From NCBI GenBank assembly GCA_014239955.1, contig JAAZXW010000011.1:64001-120801 (forward strand): a stretch of 56,801 nucleotides of DNA, read 5' to 3'. Below, one piece after another: positions 36,166 through 44,230 of the stretch. Origin of the DNA: Methanobacteriota archaeon (lineage in GTDB: Archaea; Thermoplasmatota; Poseidoniia; Poseidoniales; Thalassarchaeaceae). The position numbers and the translations under genes are program-made. The stretch's first letter is position 1; each line of letters opens with the position of its first letter. The notes beneath the pieces are model-generated. The model was given only the letters and a program-made list of their open reading frames with translations. It ran no database searches and had not been told where the DNA came from.

Positions 36166-37947
36166 ATGGACGAGCGGCCGATAGGTAGGACCGTCATTTC
36201 CAGAGACCGTTTCTCAAGACTATTTTCTCTTGGAGACAGGAATGCGCCCGATTCCTTTGCTCCAGGACTAATTATTAGTGATAATGATCCAGATTTTCCG
36301 GTTTCAATCGCACCATTTTCATCTTCTCTGGATAATTCTACAATTCCTTCTTCGATGAAGATATCCACCCGTGCTAATCTCTGTTTCCCATTCGATTCAC
36401 TAGACACATGGGAATCTTCACAGGGATTAGTACTGCCACCTAGTCTAGTGGAATCAAATTCTGGTGAATTTGGTTCAGGAATTGAGATCGTTCCAGTAAC
36501 TTGGAATTCATTGCATCACGATAAATCACTACTTGCCATGGAGGTACAACCGTCAATAATCGTATTGACGGATGCTCCACAATTATCGAACAGTCAGGGA
36601 ATGATAGAACAGGCTCTATTGACGATTAGGACTAACTTTTCGTCTTCTTTGATATGGGCCCCAGGGATTGGCGGGCCTGATAATTGTGCTCTTCTGTCGT
36701 GGATGGGGGTGGATATTTTCGACTTGGCTCGTTCCAGACAAGCATCATCACTTGGGGTATTACTTTCTGAAACAGGTCCAAGGATGCCTGAATCATCAAC
36801 TAATGAGGATTCATCTATGGAGGCCCAAAGAGAGATGTGGATTCGAGCAATTTCGGCAACCAGGTCAGCAATTAGGGATGGTTCTCTTAGGGAACTGGCC
36901 GAACGCCAGAGTACTTCGAGTCCACGTTCAGTCGAACATCTGCGAAGGCACGACCAACTGTCATTTGAAACTTCCAAGCAAATGGGTTTGTCAAGCAGTT
37001 CTGTAGAATTCGGAAAACAACTTCGTTGTCACTCCTTTGAGAGTAGGAATGATGTGACTATTCGTCATTGGAGAGAAACCATTTCCGAGGATTATGAGCC
37101 CCCCTCGAGACAACGAGACGTCCTAGTCCTGCTACCCTGCTCAGCAAAGAAGCCATACAGGCTCTCACAAAGCCACTCTAGGTTCCGCCGTTCAATTGGA
37201 AATTCACGAGCCCATGAGGTGATGGTGACGGCACCTTTAGGATTAGTTCCAAGAGATTTGGAAGATTTGTGGCCAGCTGCACACTATGACATTCCGGTGA
37301 CTGGGGATTGGGATGAAGATGAATTGTCGATAATTCGAAGAATGCTGAGTAGGCTCGTCGAAAGGATCGGATACTCCAACATAGTAAATCATTCTGGGGT
37401 CGAACTAAAGATTGAAGGAATAGAAGTAATCGATACCAGGAGAGGGGAAAGAGCAGGTTCTCGCGAATCTCTAGAAAGGCTTCAGGAAGCTATCTCTTCA
37501 TCGTTTGGCGAAGGAGATGATGGCGAAACCGATTTCAGCGTTAGGGAGGAGAAGATGAAATCAATTTCCAGATTCCAATTCGGTTCAGACGAGTGGTTGG
37601 ATGGCTGTCAAATTAGGGGGAGGCCTCCAATTTTCACAATCACCAAGGATGGGGTACAAATGGCAAAATGGGACCCTCGGAGAGGAAGATTCTTGCTTTC
37701 CAAGTCAAGCCTAGATACGATGAGGAGACTCAACCTACTAAAGACAGTGGAAATCACTCCCGAAGTAGACTGGGTTGGTGATATTTTTCCGGGTATGATC
37801 GACCATCATGACCGTTCAATTCTTGTCGGCGATGAGATACTGGTAATCCAGGGAGGGAAACTTATTGGCTCTGCCAGATCGATTGCTCCGGGATGGGAAT
37901 GGCCACTAGGGCCGGGCAAACTGGCAAAATCAAGGCACCGCCTCTGA
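36166..37947 (+). CDS. arcS: Archaeosine synthase (tRNA-modifying, PUA domain)
   Basis: Converts preQ0 at position 15 of archaeal tRNA toward archaeosine. The ArcS signature is unmistakable: LLPCSAKKPYRLSQSHSRF (about residues 323-341), then VTAPLGLVPRDLEDLWPAAHYDIPVTGDWDEDE. The N-terminal half is a degenerate TGT-like region without the transglycosylase catalytic set. The C-terminal about 80 residues (ILVGDEILVIQGGKLIGSARS) form a PUA domain. ATG 36166 gives 593 residues; a TTG at 36109 could add 19 residues but lacks support. The rps15 gene follows on the same strand after 74 bases. Partner TgtA is not in the window. Confidence 0.9.
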   Translation: MDERPIGRTVISRDRFSRLFSLGDRNAPDSFAPGLIISDNDPDFPVSIAPFSSSLDNSTIPSSMKISTRANLCFPFDSLDTWESSQGLVLPPSLVESNSGEFGSGIEIVPVTWNSLHHDKSLLAMEVQPSIIVLTDAPQLSNSQGMIEQALLTIRTNFSSSLIWAPGIGGPDNCALLSWMGVDIFDLARSRQASSLGVLLSETGPRMPESSTNEDSSMEAQREMWIRAISATRSAIRDGSLRELAERQSTSSPRSVEHLRRHDQLSFETSKQMGLSSSSVEFGKQLRCHSFESRNDVTIRHWRETISEDYEPPSRQRDVLVLLPCSAKKPYRLSQSHSRFRRSIGNSRAHEVMVTAPLGLVPRDLEDLWPAAHYDIPVTGDWDEDELSIIRRMLSRLVERIGYSNIVNHSGVELKIEGIEVIDTRRGERAGSRESLERLQEAISSSFGEGDDGETDFSVREEKMKSISRFQFGSDEWLDGCQIRGRPPIFTITKDGVQMAKWDPRRGRFLLSKSSLDTMRRLNLLKTVEITPEVDWVGDIFPGMIDHHDRSILVGDEILVIQGGKLIGSARSIAPGWEWPLGPGKLAKSRHRL

Positions 37948-37975
37948 CCGCCCAAATCCAACTTTTACTGCGTAG

Positions 37976-38015
37976 CGGTTAAAGAGGGAGAGCAGGTCGC
38001 CCAGCCGCCCGAGGT
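37976..38015 (+). promoter_or_regulatory. Promoter box and Shine-Dalgarno of rps15
   Basis: CGGTTAAAG (37976-37984) is a candidate BRE/TATA element. GAGGT at 38011-38015 lies 6 bases before TTG 38022. The combination supports translation from the TTG rather than the in-frame ATG at 38031. Confidence 0.5.
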
Positions 38016-38021
38016 ATACAA

Positions 38022-38477
38022 TTGTCTAGGATGCACAGCAAAGGGAAGGGAGCTAGTGGCTCTAGTAAGCCCCATTCGTCAACTCCTCCCGAGTGGTCAA
38101 ATGCTGACAAGAAAGAGATCGAGGAGATCATTGTGAAACTTTCAGGCGAAGGTCACACAAACGCCTCAATTGGGACTATACTAAGGGATAAGCATGGAGT
38201 TCCCGATGTCCGACTAGTCACCGGTGAGAGAATCTCTCAGACACTCAATAGGCTAGGGGAGTCGACTGGACTCCCAGAGGATCTCATGAGCCTAATGCGC
38301 AGGGCACTACGCCTGATTGACCACCTTTCACATAATTCTAAGGATATCCACAACAGGAGGCAACTGGAACTTTGCGAATCAAAGATTAGGAGGCTCTCCA
38401 GGTATTACCGTGAAAACAACCAGATTGACACGGATTGGACATACAAGAGAGACCAACTCCGCCTGATGGTCGAGTAA
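38022..38477 (+). CDS. rps15: 30S ribosomal protein S15, archaeal type
   Basis: Small-subunit protein binding the central domain of 16S rRNA. 151 residues, the archaeal/eukaryal long form. The N-terminus MSRMHSKGKGASGSSKP matches the family MxRMHSxxKGxSxS. Then come WSNADKKEIEEIIVKLSGEGHTNASIGTILRDKHGVPDVRLVTG and the helical core SKDIHNRRQLELCESKIRRLSRYYR. The TTG at 38022 is the start, because starting at ATG 38031 would delete the conserved MxR and a Shine-Dalgarno (GAGGT) precedes the TTG. A gene that may be a RecJ-like derivative follows after 37 bases, which recalls the rps15-recJ neighbourhood of other euryarchaea. Confidence 0.95.
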   Translation: MSRMHSKGKGASGSSKPHSSTPPEWSNADKKEIEEIIVKLSGEGHTNASIGTILRDKHGVPDVRLVTGERISQTLNRLGESTGLPEDLMSLMRRALRLIDHLSHNSKDIHNRRQLELCESKIRRLSRYYRENNQIDTDWTYKRDQLRLMVE

Positions 38478-38514
38478 TCAGTAGTGATTTGTACTCGTCT
38501 TCTATCGTCGAAGT

Positions 38515-39360
38515 GTGAAGCCACTAATCGAACAGGATATTTTCTCCCCCGTACGAGAGACGCTCCAAGGATTTGCCAATGATGCAGCCAGAGCAAATTT
38601 GCCAATCCTGATAATCTCAGAACCCACACTGAAAGGGTCACTTTCACTGGCCCCTATTGAGGCTGCCCTTCTCGATGCAGGACTTGCTTACAAGAGAAGA
38701 TTTACACACTCGGCTCCTGATTATGAACCATACATACAAATCGTCGGAAGCGGAGAAATCCAGAAAACGCAACTTTCCGGGATTTCCATTTCCACAATTA
38801 TTGTAGATGGCTTGAGGGGGAGGTTTGGGGACTCTCGAAAGGGGCCATTAACTACCGTTGCCCAAGCACATGCTCTAGCATTGGAGATTAATCCCATGAG
38901 TCCTCGTCTGAGGAGGATGAGGCCATGGATATTATCTGGAAACTGGATTAACGAAGCACTCGACACAACATATGATCCGGTATTTTCATTTCTACGAGAC
39001 TATCTTTCTGCAGAAGGCTCAATCCGCGTTATCCCTATGACGGAAGTACCCATTCTGGACTTCAATAATTACTTCTGGCTCGAACGTCTTGAGATAGAAG
39101 AATCCTCCAAAGAATGGGTGGCTTCAGAATTGGAGAATCGTGAAATAATCATGAGGAGGATGGTTAGTCCAATATTGCATTCCAACCTACCTTCTACAGC
39201 CAGAGCTGAGGAGTTGCTTTGGCACTGTGTTCTAGGATCCGGTTGGGAGTCGGATCTCGCATCTCAAATCAGCCTAGCCTTGTCCAACTGGGAAGGTAAT
39301 TCTTCTACCGAAGCAGCATCGATTGTTACCGATTCCCTAGTATCTAGTGGAGTGGTGTGA
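38515..39360 (+). CDS. Hypothetical protein, possibly a degenerate RecJ/Cdc45-like (DHH-fold) protein
   Basis: 281 residues from a GTG start, soluble. The N-terminal stretch LPILIISEPTLKGSLSLAPIEAALLDAGLAYKRRF resembles the first strand-loop-helix of DHH phosphoesterases (I.I.H.DaDG.aSaaI...L...G...). The acidic catalytic residues are replaced (SEPTLKG). A later TIIVDGLRG followed by an AQAHALALEINP helix could match the next core elements. No second DHH or DHHA1 motif is obvious. The position directly after rps15 is where many euryarchaea encode the RecJ-like, GINS-associated nuclease. The assignment rests on weak sequence similarity plus location, and the protein could be unrelated. Its stop abuts the convergent gene's stop with no gap. 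Confidence 0.7.
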   Translation: MKPLIEQDIFSPVRETLQGFANDAARANLPILIISEPTLKGSLSLAPIEAALLDAGLAYKRRFTHSAPDYEPYIQIVGSGEIQKTQLSGISISTIIVDGLRGRFGDSRKGPLTTVAQAHALALEINPMSPRLRRMRPWILSGNWINEALDTTYDPVFSFLRDYLSAEGSIRVIPMTEVPILDFNNYFWLERLEIEESSKEWVASELENREIIMRRMVSPILHSNLPSTARAEELLWHCVLGSGWESDLASQISLALSNWEGNSSTEAASIVTDSLVSSGVV

Positions 39361-41379
39361 CTATTCTATCCTCAGAGTACTGCTGCATCCAGTGCATTCA
39401 ATCCTTAGTGGCCTGATATCAGATTCCACGGAGTTCCTCCTGCCGCAAGATGGGCACTTCACCCTACCTCCCTTGGCGGAATTCCTACTACTTCCATCCT
39501 CAATTACTGGTGATACGATTGCAGCAGGGAATACCAGTAATACACTTGAACCGACTACACCCAGAACTATTGGCATGGGCAATCCAAACCAATATATCGA
39601 AAGTGAAAGTATTCCCAAAACACCCAGCATGATCATACTTGGGACCCTTGTCCTCCTTCTCGTCAGAGTCATCCCTATGCCCAATGCCAAACAAAGAGCG
39701 AATACCGAAATCATAGCAGAAATCAGAGGACTGAATAGGAGTGCATTGTTGGCCATAAACTCAAGTCTAAAGTCAGTATCAGATTCTATTCCTGTTTCCT
39801 CCATAGTGAGGATCTCCATTACAATCCATCTTCTATGCGTGTAGTCTACTTCTTCACTGTCTAGATTTACACCACCAAATCCGGATAGCATCCCAGTTCT
39901 AATTTCGAAAGAAAGATCCACTTCATCCCAGAAATCATAACCACCAGGTCTGATAAAATCCTCAATCAGTGTCTGCCTCTCTCCCCTCTCTACAGGGTAA
40001 CTAGCCTCAACTCTGATAGAAATTTTTTCGGAGTTGAATGACCTAGATACGCCTAGGTCAATGGTAACTTCCAACGGCCCAAATTCTACTGCGTCTACTC
40101 CGAAAACAGATTCCGAATTCAGCATCAATCCGTTTGAGAGAAATAACTTCAGATTGGATTTCGACCCTTCCAGATGAGTCTCTAGTGCCGATAGCTCGCT
40201 GTTGTCTACTCTAGCATTGGACTTCTCCGTTCCGCTGACGGTATCGGAAAATGTATTCAGGTTCCTCCACCAACTATTCGATCCAAGACTCTTATTCCCT
40301 ATGTTGTCCAGCCCCCATCTCATCCATTGCGACATGGCGCCATCAAACTCTATTGTCGTCTTTCTTTCGATTGAATTGCCGTCGTATTTACAATTGACTT
40401 CAACCATGAGATCCGAACTGCCAGTTCTAGGGGGCTCTTCGTCAGGATACCAGCTATTGTCCCCAGTATCTTGGCCAAGTGTGACCTCGTGAATCTTGTC
40501 TGCAGTGATTACAAGTGAACCCTGCAGAGAAATCCGGAAGTCAGTCCTCACTGTCCCTCCACTAGAACCGCTCGGTTCCCAGACAAATGTTACATCTACC
40601 CAATCTTCGTTCGAATTGACTATCGGACTTTCGGAAATCTCGACGTTTTGGACCATCAGGCCTCCTGTGGACCCAGTCCATATTTTGTCACCAAATCCCG
40701 AAGTAAGCCTTACGGGAAAGAATACAAGATTGCCCTTTACACTAGCATCGCGAATTTCCACATTCACAAGTGGGAATGAAATAGAAATTGCAGCATCAAC
40801 CTCTTCCGCCCCCCAATGGAACATTATGCCCGATTGACTCCCCGGATTAGAGAATATCAAACTCCTAACAGAAAATATCACTTCGATCTTCTCATTTTTT
40901 GCGACCTCACCGTCTTTAACTTCAATATCCACTTGAAGTTCACCAGATTCAGTAAGATAGACCGCGGGTAATTGCGAAGAGCTTTCGTATGTATTCCCGC
41001 CAACCTTTACTACCACGGTTGCATTAGCCGATATTCCAGCTGAATCTGTGACCTCATAGGGGATTGAGAACGTCCAGGTTCCAGAAGAGTAGCTACTAGT
41101 CTCCCCCCATTCTATCATCCATGAGCCTATTTCTACCTCTCCGAGAACAGACGAGGTCACTTCCACGGTCTTCTTTTCCTCTAAGTCCGACTCGAAAGGA
41201 GAAAGTTGCCCATTGTCGGGGTCACCGATCAGGTATAGGTCGAACTCATCTGGTGATTCACAGCAACTATTGCCCTCTGCAGCCTGAGTAATTATTGGCG
41301 AGAAAGCAACGATTACTAGCACCGATGAAAAAATGACTGCTAGCCTCGATCCAGAACGTTCCACGATACTCTGATTCAT
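39361..41379 (-). CDS. Exported/multi-pass membrane protein with cytosolic C-terminal zinc ribbon
   Basis: About 672 residues from ATG at the complement of 41377-41379 (MNQSIVERSGS), preceded by a GGGGG stretch (complement of 41384-41388). A signal sequence (LAVIFSSVLVIVAFSPIITQA) leads to a beta-rich ectodomain of about 520 residues without recognised catalytic motifs. Three or so hydrophobic segments follow (SPLISAMISVFALCLALGIG, MIMLGVLGILSLSIYWFG, IVLGVVGSSVLLVFPAAIV). The last 33 residues form a zinc ribbon (CPSCGRRN...CTGCSS). The layout suggests an outside sensor or assembly domain linked to a cytosolic zinc-bound partner site; this is inference. No family recognised. Confidence 0.75.
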   Translation of the reverse strand: MNQSIVERSGSRLAVIFSSVLVIVAFSPIITQAAEGNSCCESPDEFDLYLIGDPDNGQLSPFESDLEEKKTVEVTSSVLGEVEIGSWMIEWGETSSYSSGTWTFSIPYEVTDSAGISANATVVVKVGGNTYESSSQLPAVYLTESGELQVDIEVKDGEVAKNEKIEVIFSVRSLIFSNPGSQSGIMFHWGAEEVDAAISISFPLVNVEIRDASVKGNLVFFPVRLTSGFGDKIWTGSTGGLMVQNVEISESPIVNSNEDWVDVTFVWEPSGSSGGTVRTDFRISLQGSLVITADKIHEVTLGQDTGDNSWYPDEEPPRTGSSDLMVEVNCKYDGNSIERKTTIEFDGAMSQWMRWGLDNIGNKSLGSNSWWRNLNTFSDTVSGTEKSNARVDNSELSALETHLEGSKSNLKLFLSNGLMLNSESVFGVDAVEFGPLEVTIDLGVSRSFNSEKISIRVEASYPVERGERQTLIEDFIRPGGYDFWDEVDLSFEIRTGMLSGFGGVNLDSEEVDYTHRRWIVMEILTMEETGIESDTDFRLEFMANNALLFSPLISAMISVFALCLALGIGMTLTRRRTRVPSMIMLGVLGILSLSIYWFGLPMPIVLGVVGSSVLLVFPAAIVSPVIEDGSSRNSAKGGRVKCPSCGRRNSVESDIRPLRIECTGCSSTLRIE

Positions 41380-41452
41380 ACTGCCCCCTTCAATGCGACG
41401 CAACTAATGGGGTGATAATTGCGGTCTTGTTGACAATAATGAATATTCACGA

Positions 41453-43162
41453 CTAACTGTGAAGCCAGATTAATTCTGCTACATCGTTGTCAATTCGGTC
41501 AAGCCTTGCGAAACCCACTCTTTCAAACTGGTAAACTTCTCCGACGCTCAACTCAAAGTCTTCTATCAGGCCCACCAACTCCCTCATTTCTTCCCCCTCT
41601 GGGACAAGCATTCTTGCTTCTCTGGAAATTTTCTGAGACAGCCAATGAATGATTGGGCGGTCATCGCTCCTCGTTTCACCTTCAATCTTAGCGCCAGAGT
41701 CGGTTATTTCTACATCTGCGAAGTCTTTCAGTCGTAACTTACCCTGAATGTAATCAGACTCTTGGATGAATATTTCATCATCAACTTCCCACCTCCTCAT
41801 TCCGGAAATTTTTCCGTCTGGATGCCTAGCAAGATTTGCTTCTTTAGGCTTGTTTTCTCTTTGAATAACAACAGGTACCGGATTAGATACGAAAAATCTT
41901 CTTTCACAGATTTTGTCTATTATCTTGGAATTGAATGACTCCAAGGTTTGCATTGAAATAGAAATATCCTTCTGAGTTAGGCCAATTTCATTCCAAAGTT
42001 CAATCAGAGACTGAGCCTCAAATCCTCTGCGCCGAAGTGCCCTTAGAGTTGGTAGTCTAGGATCTTCCCAGCCCGAATATTCTCCCGAAACGATCGAAGA
42101 TGACATCCCGGAAGTAGAGAACCCACCGAATTCGTGAACCTTGACTCTGCCCCAGTAAAGAGTCTCAGGATACTTCCAGCCGAAGTGTTCGTACAATAAA
42201 GTCTGCTTCCGCGTACTGTCCATCAGATCTTTGCCCCTGATTATATGGGTGACTCCCTGTTCATGATCTTCCACGGCACTCTGGAAATCCAATAGAGGCC
42301 AAACCTTGTATTTGTCACCAACTGTTGGATGAGGGGAATGCTGAATTCTTAGCGCAGGCCAGTCCCGCAGTGCTGGGTTGGGTAGACTCATGTCCGTCCT
42401 AACGCGCACAACGGCATCCCCCTCATCCATATCGCCGGAATTCATCGCCGTCCAGTCTTCTATACTTTCCACGACATCCCTATCCCTGCACGGGCAGTCC
42501 ATTTTCGACTCACGAAATCCACGAAACTCCTCGGCGCTACATCGACAAACATAACCATGGCCTTCCGAGATCATTTTCTCCGCTTTGTTGAGATAAATGG
42601 GCATCCTTTCGCTAGCCCTAACGACAATATCGGCAGATCTGCCAGACAACCATTCGAAGTCTTCCTCAACCCATTTGTATGCTTCGACCAAAGGTGGCTT
42701 GACTCTGGTATCCGTGTCATCAAATCTGAGAACAATTTTCCCACCATAATTCTCTGCATATTTGGAATTAATCACGACTCCCCTAGAATGGCCAATTGAC
42801 AGGGGCCCATTTGGATTGGGGGCGAATCTGAGTACAACTTTCGATGTATCTCCAGGTAGGTCACGCAAACCTTCTTTCTTCTGGTGTTTCTCTCTCTCCA
42901 GAGCCCGAGGATCGATCTTTTCCAATTCTGAACGAGCTTCTTCTATGCCTTGATTATTAGCCAATGAATTTGCTAGATCAACTTCGTACTCAATCAGTTT
43001 TAGTAATCTCTTTGCATGAGGGCGAAGATCAGTTCTTTCTGCGAGAACTCTTCCAAGGACACTTCCAGTTTTCCCCTCTCCACCATATTCTATGGCATTC
43101 TGCAATGCATATTTTCGCACGGTTTGTATGTCATCAGGACCAAAACCGTTGTCTTCACCCAT
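41453..43162 (-). CDS. gltX: Glutamyl-tRNA synthetase, archaeal type
   Basis: Charges tRNA-Glu (and, in archaea, usually tRNA-Gln before transamidation). 569 residues from MGEDNGFGPDDIQTVRKYAL, the normal archaeal start; ATG 43216 would extend into rnhB. The class Ib N-terminal helix region (YALQNAIEYGGEGKTGSVLGRVLAE) is present. The HIGH motif appears as RFAPNPNGPLSIGHSRG, followed by RFDDTDTRVKPPLVEAY, and the KMSKS-region is STSGMSSSIVSG, a divergent form. The C-terminal anticodon-binding beta barrels are complete (LRLKDFADVEI, YQFERVGFARLD). It follows rnhB by 44 bases on the same strand. The archaeal non-discriminating role is family knowledge. Confidence 0.93.
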   Translation of the reverse strand: MGEDNGFGPDDIQTVRKYALQNAIEYGGEGKTGSVLGRVLAERTDLRPHAKRLLKLIEYEVDLANSLANNQGIEEARSELEKIDPRALEREKHQKKEGLRDLPGDTSKVVLRFAPNPNGPLSIGHSRGVVINSKYAENYGGKIVLRFDDTDTRVKPPLVEAYKWVEEDFEWLSGRSADIVVRASERMPIYLNKAEKMISEGHGYVCRCSAEEFRGFRESKMDCPCRDRDVVESIEDWTAMNSGDMDEGDAVVRVRTDMSLPNPALRDWPALRIQHSPHPTVGDKYKVWPLLDFQSAVEDHEQGVTHIIRGKDLMDSTRKQTLLYEHFGWKYPETLYWGRVKVHEFGGFSTSGMSSSIVSGEYSGWEDPRLPTLRALRRRGFEAQSLIELWNEIGLTQKDISISMQTLESFNSKIIDKICERRFFVSNPVPVVIQRENKPKEANLARHPDGKISGMRRWEVDDEIFIQESDYIQGKLRLKDFADVEITDSGAKIEGETRSDDRPIIHWLSQKISREARMLVPEGEEMRELVGLIEDFELSVGEVYQFERVGFARLDRIDNDVAELIWLHS

Positions 43163-43206
43163 GTTTCTCGAACAAACCAACCAATAGTTGCATTTCACGG
43201 TTCTTG

Positions 43207-43944
43207 CTAATTCCATTCGTCAAGAGCCGATTGGACCCCTCTAAACTTTCCAATCTCTCTCGGTGGAATTGGTTTTTGATGGTGCATCATCCAAGCTCTC
43301 TCGACATTGCTCCACTTCCGCCTCAGACAATCATTGGGAATTTCTTCACTGCAAAGATCTTCAATAGCAGTCTTGGACTTCGTATCCGATGGATAACCAG
43401 AGCCTAGGTCAACACCCAATTCCTTCGATAATTTTTCTATCGCTAAGTCCCTATTTACTTTAGCAATAATGCTGGCTGCGCCAGTTATCACGTCAGTAGA
43501 ATCCATCCTATGTTTGGAAATAATCTTGAAACCATTACCACTTTCGCCTAGGGCGGACGATACATTCCTTCCGAAACGTTCTGCATCTACATCACAAGCG
43601 TCTAGAAATAGCGTGAATTCTGATGTAATTTCGGTTGCCTTTGTTATGGCCTCGGCAAATAACATCACCTCTAGAGTATTCAGAGTTCCAGATTCCATCC
43701 AACGATCAATTTTGCCCGCATCACAGCAAATCAAACCTATTTCCCAACCTCGTAATTTGGAAATGGAGACGATTTCTGCATGAATGGATTCCCTCCTAAT
43801 CTTGCTTAGATTCTTCGAGTCATCCACTCCTATATTTTTCAGAACATTCCTGTCTTCCTTTGGGATGGACAGTGCACAGACCACTAGGGGGCCAATGGCA
43901 GGTCCCCTCCCGGCCTCGTCAACTCCGATGTGTCGCTCGCCCAT
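43207..43944 (-). CDS. rnhB: Ribonuclease HII
   Basis: Removes RNA from RNA-DNA hybrids, including single misincorporated ribonucleotides. The catalytic signature is IGVDEAGRGPAIGPLVV at the N-terminus (first Asp-Glu pair), then FLFLDACDVDA and the region HRMDSTDVITGAASIIAKVNRD, typical of archaeal RNase HII. The 245 residues are slightly longer than the usual 210-230. It starts at ATG (complement of 43942-43944), 91 bases from the divergent Lys-rich small gene. Co-transcription with gltX is likely from spacing. Confidence 0.93.
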   Translation of the reverse strand: MGERHIGVDEAGRGPAIGPLVVCALSIPKEDRNVLKNIGVDDSKNLSKIRRESIHAEIVSISKLRGWEIGLICCDAGKIDRWMESGTLNTLEVMLFAEAITKATEITSEFTLFLDACDVDAERFGRNVSSALGESGNGFKIISKHRMDSTDVITGAASIIAKVNRDLAIEKLSKELGVDLGSGYPSDTKSKTAIEDLCSEEIPNDCLRRKWSNVERAWMMHHQKPIPPREIGKFRGVQSALDEWN

Positions 43945-44035
43945 ATGTCTTCCAGAGTAACTAATGCCATGAAAACTACTGCTTATTGACTCGGATTGGG
44001 GAAAGTATGATGGCTATAGCCGTCGCTCGCAAGGC

Positions 44036-44230
44036 ATGGGACCGATATGGCCGTTCAAGAAGAAGAAACCCACAAAACCGGCTATTTCCCGAACAAATTA
44101 CATGACGAACGTCGTTGAGTACGAGAAAAAGGCTGGGAAGAAAGAAAGCAAGAAAGATGATGAAAAACACCTGAAGACCAAGAAGTTCTTGGATGCAATG
44201 AAGTTATTGTCAAAGGACAAGGAAGATTAG
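44036..44230 (+). CDS. Small Lys-rich protein, unknown function
   Basis: 64 residues, strongly basic, with sequence such as WPFKKKKPTKPAISRTNYM and EKKAGKKESKKDDEKHLKTKK. No membrane segment or cysteine. It is transcribed opposite pheT, and its TAG stop overlaps the pheT TAA by two bases. The absence of any other gene in the 280 bases between pheT and rnhB, together with clean termination at pheT's end, argues that it is real. It might bind RNA or the ribosome, but that is only inferred from charge. Confidence 0.55.
   Translation: MGPIWPFKKKKPTKPAISRTNYMTNVVEYEKKAGKKESKKDDEKHLKTKKFLDAMKLLSKDKED

Noticed and set aside
43163-43216. Longer start for gltX reaching into rnhB
   Set aside because: Archaeal GluRS proteins begin at the equivalent of MGEDNGFGPDD; the added 18 residues have no counterpart.
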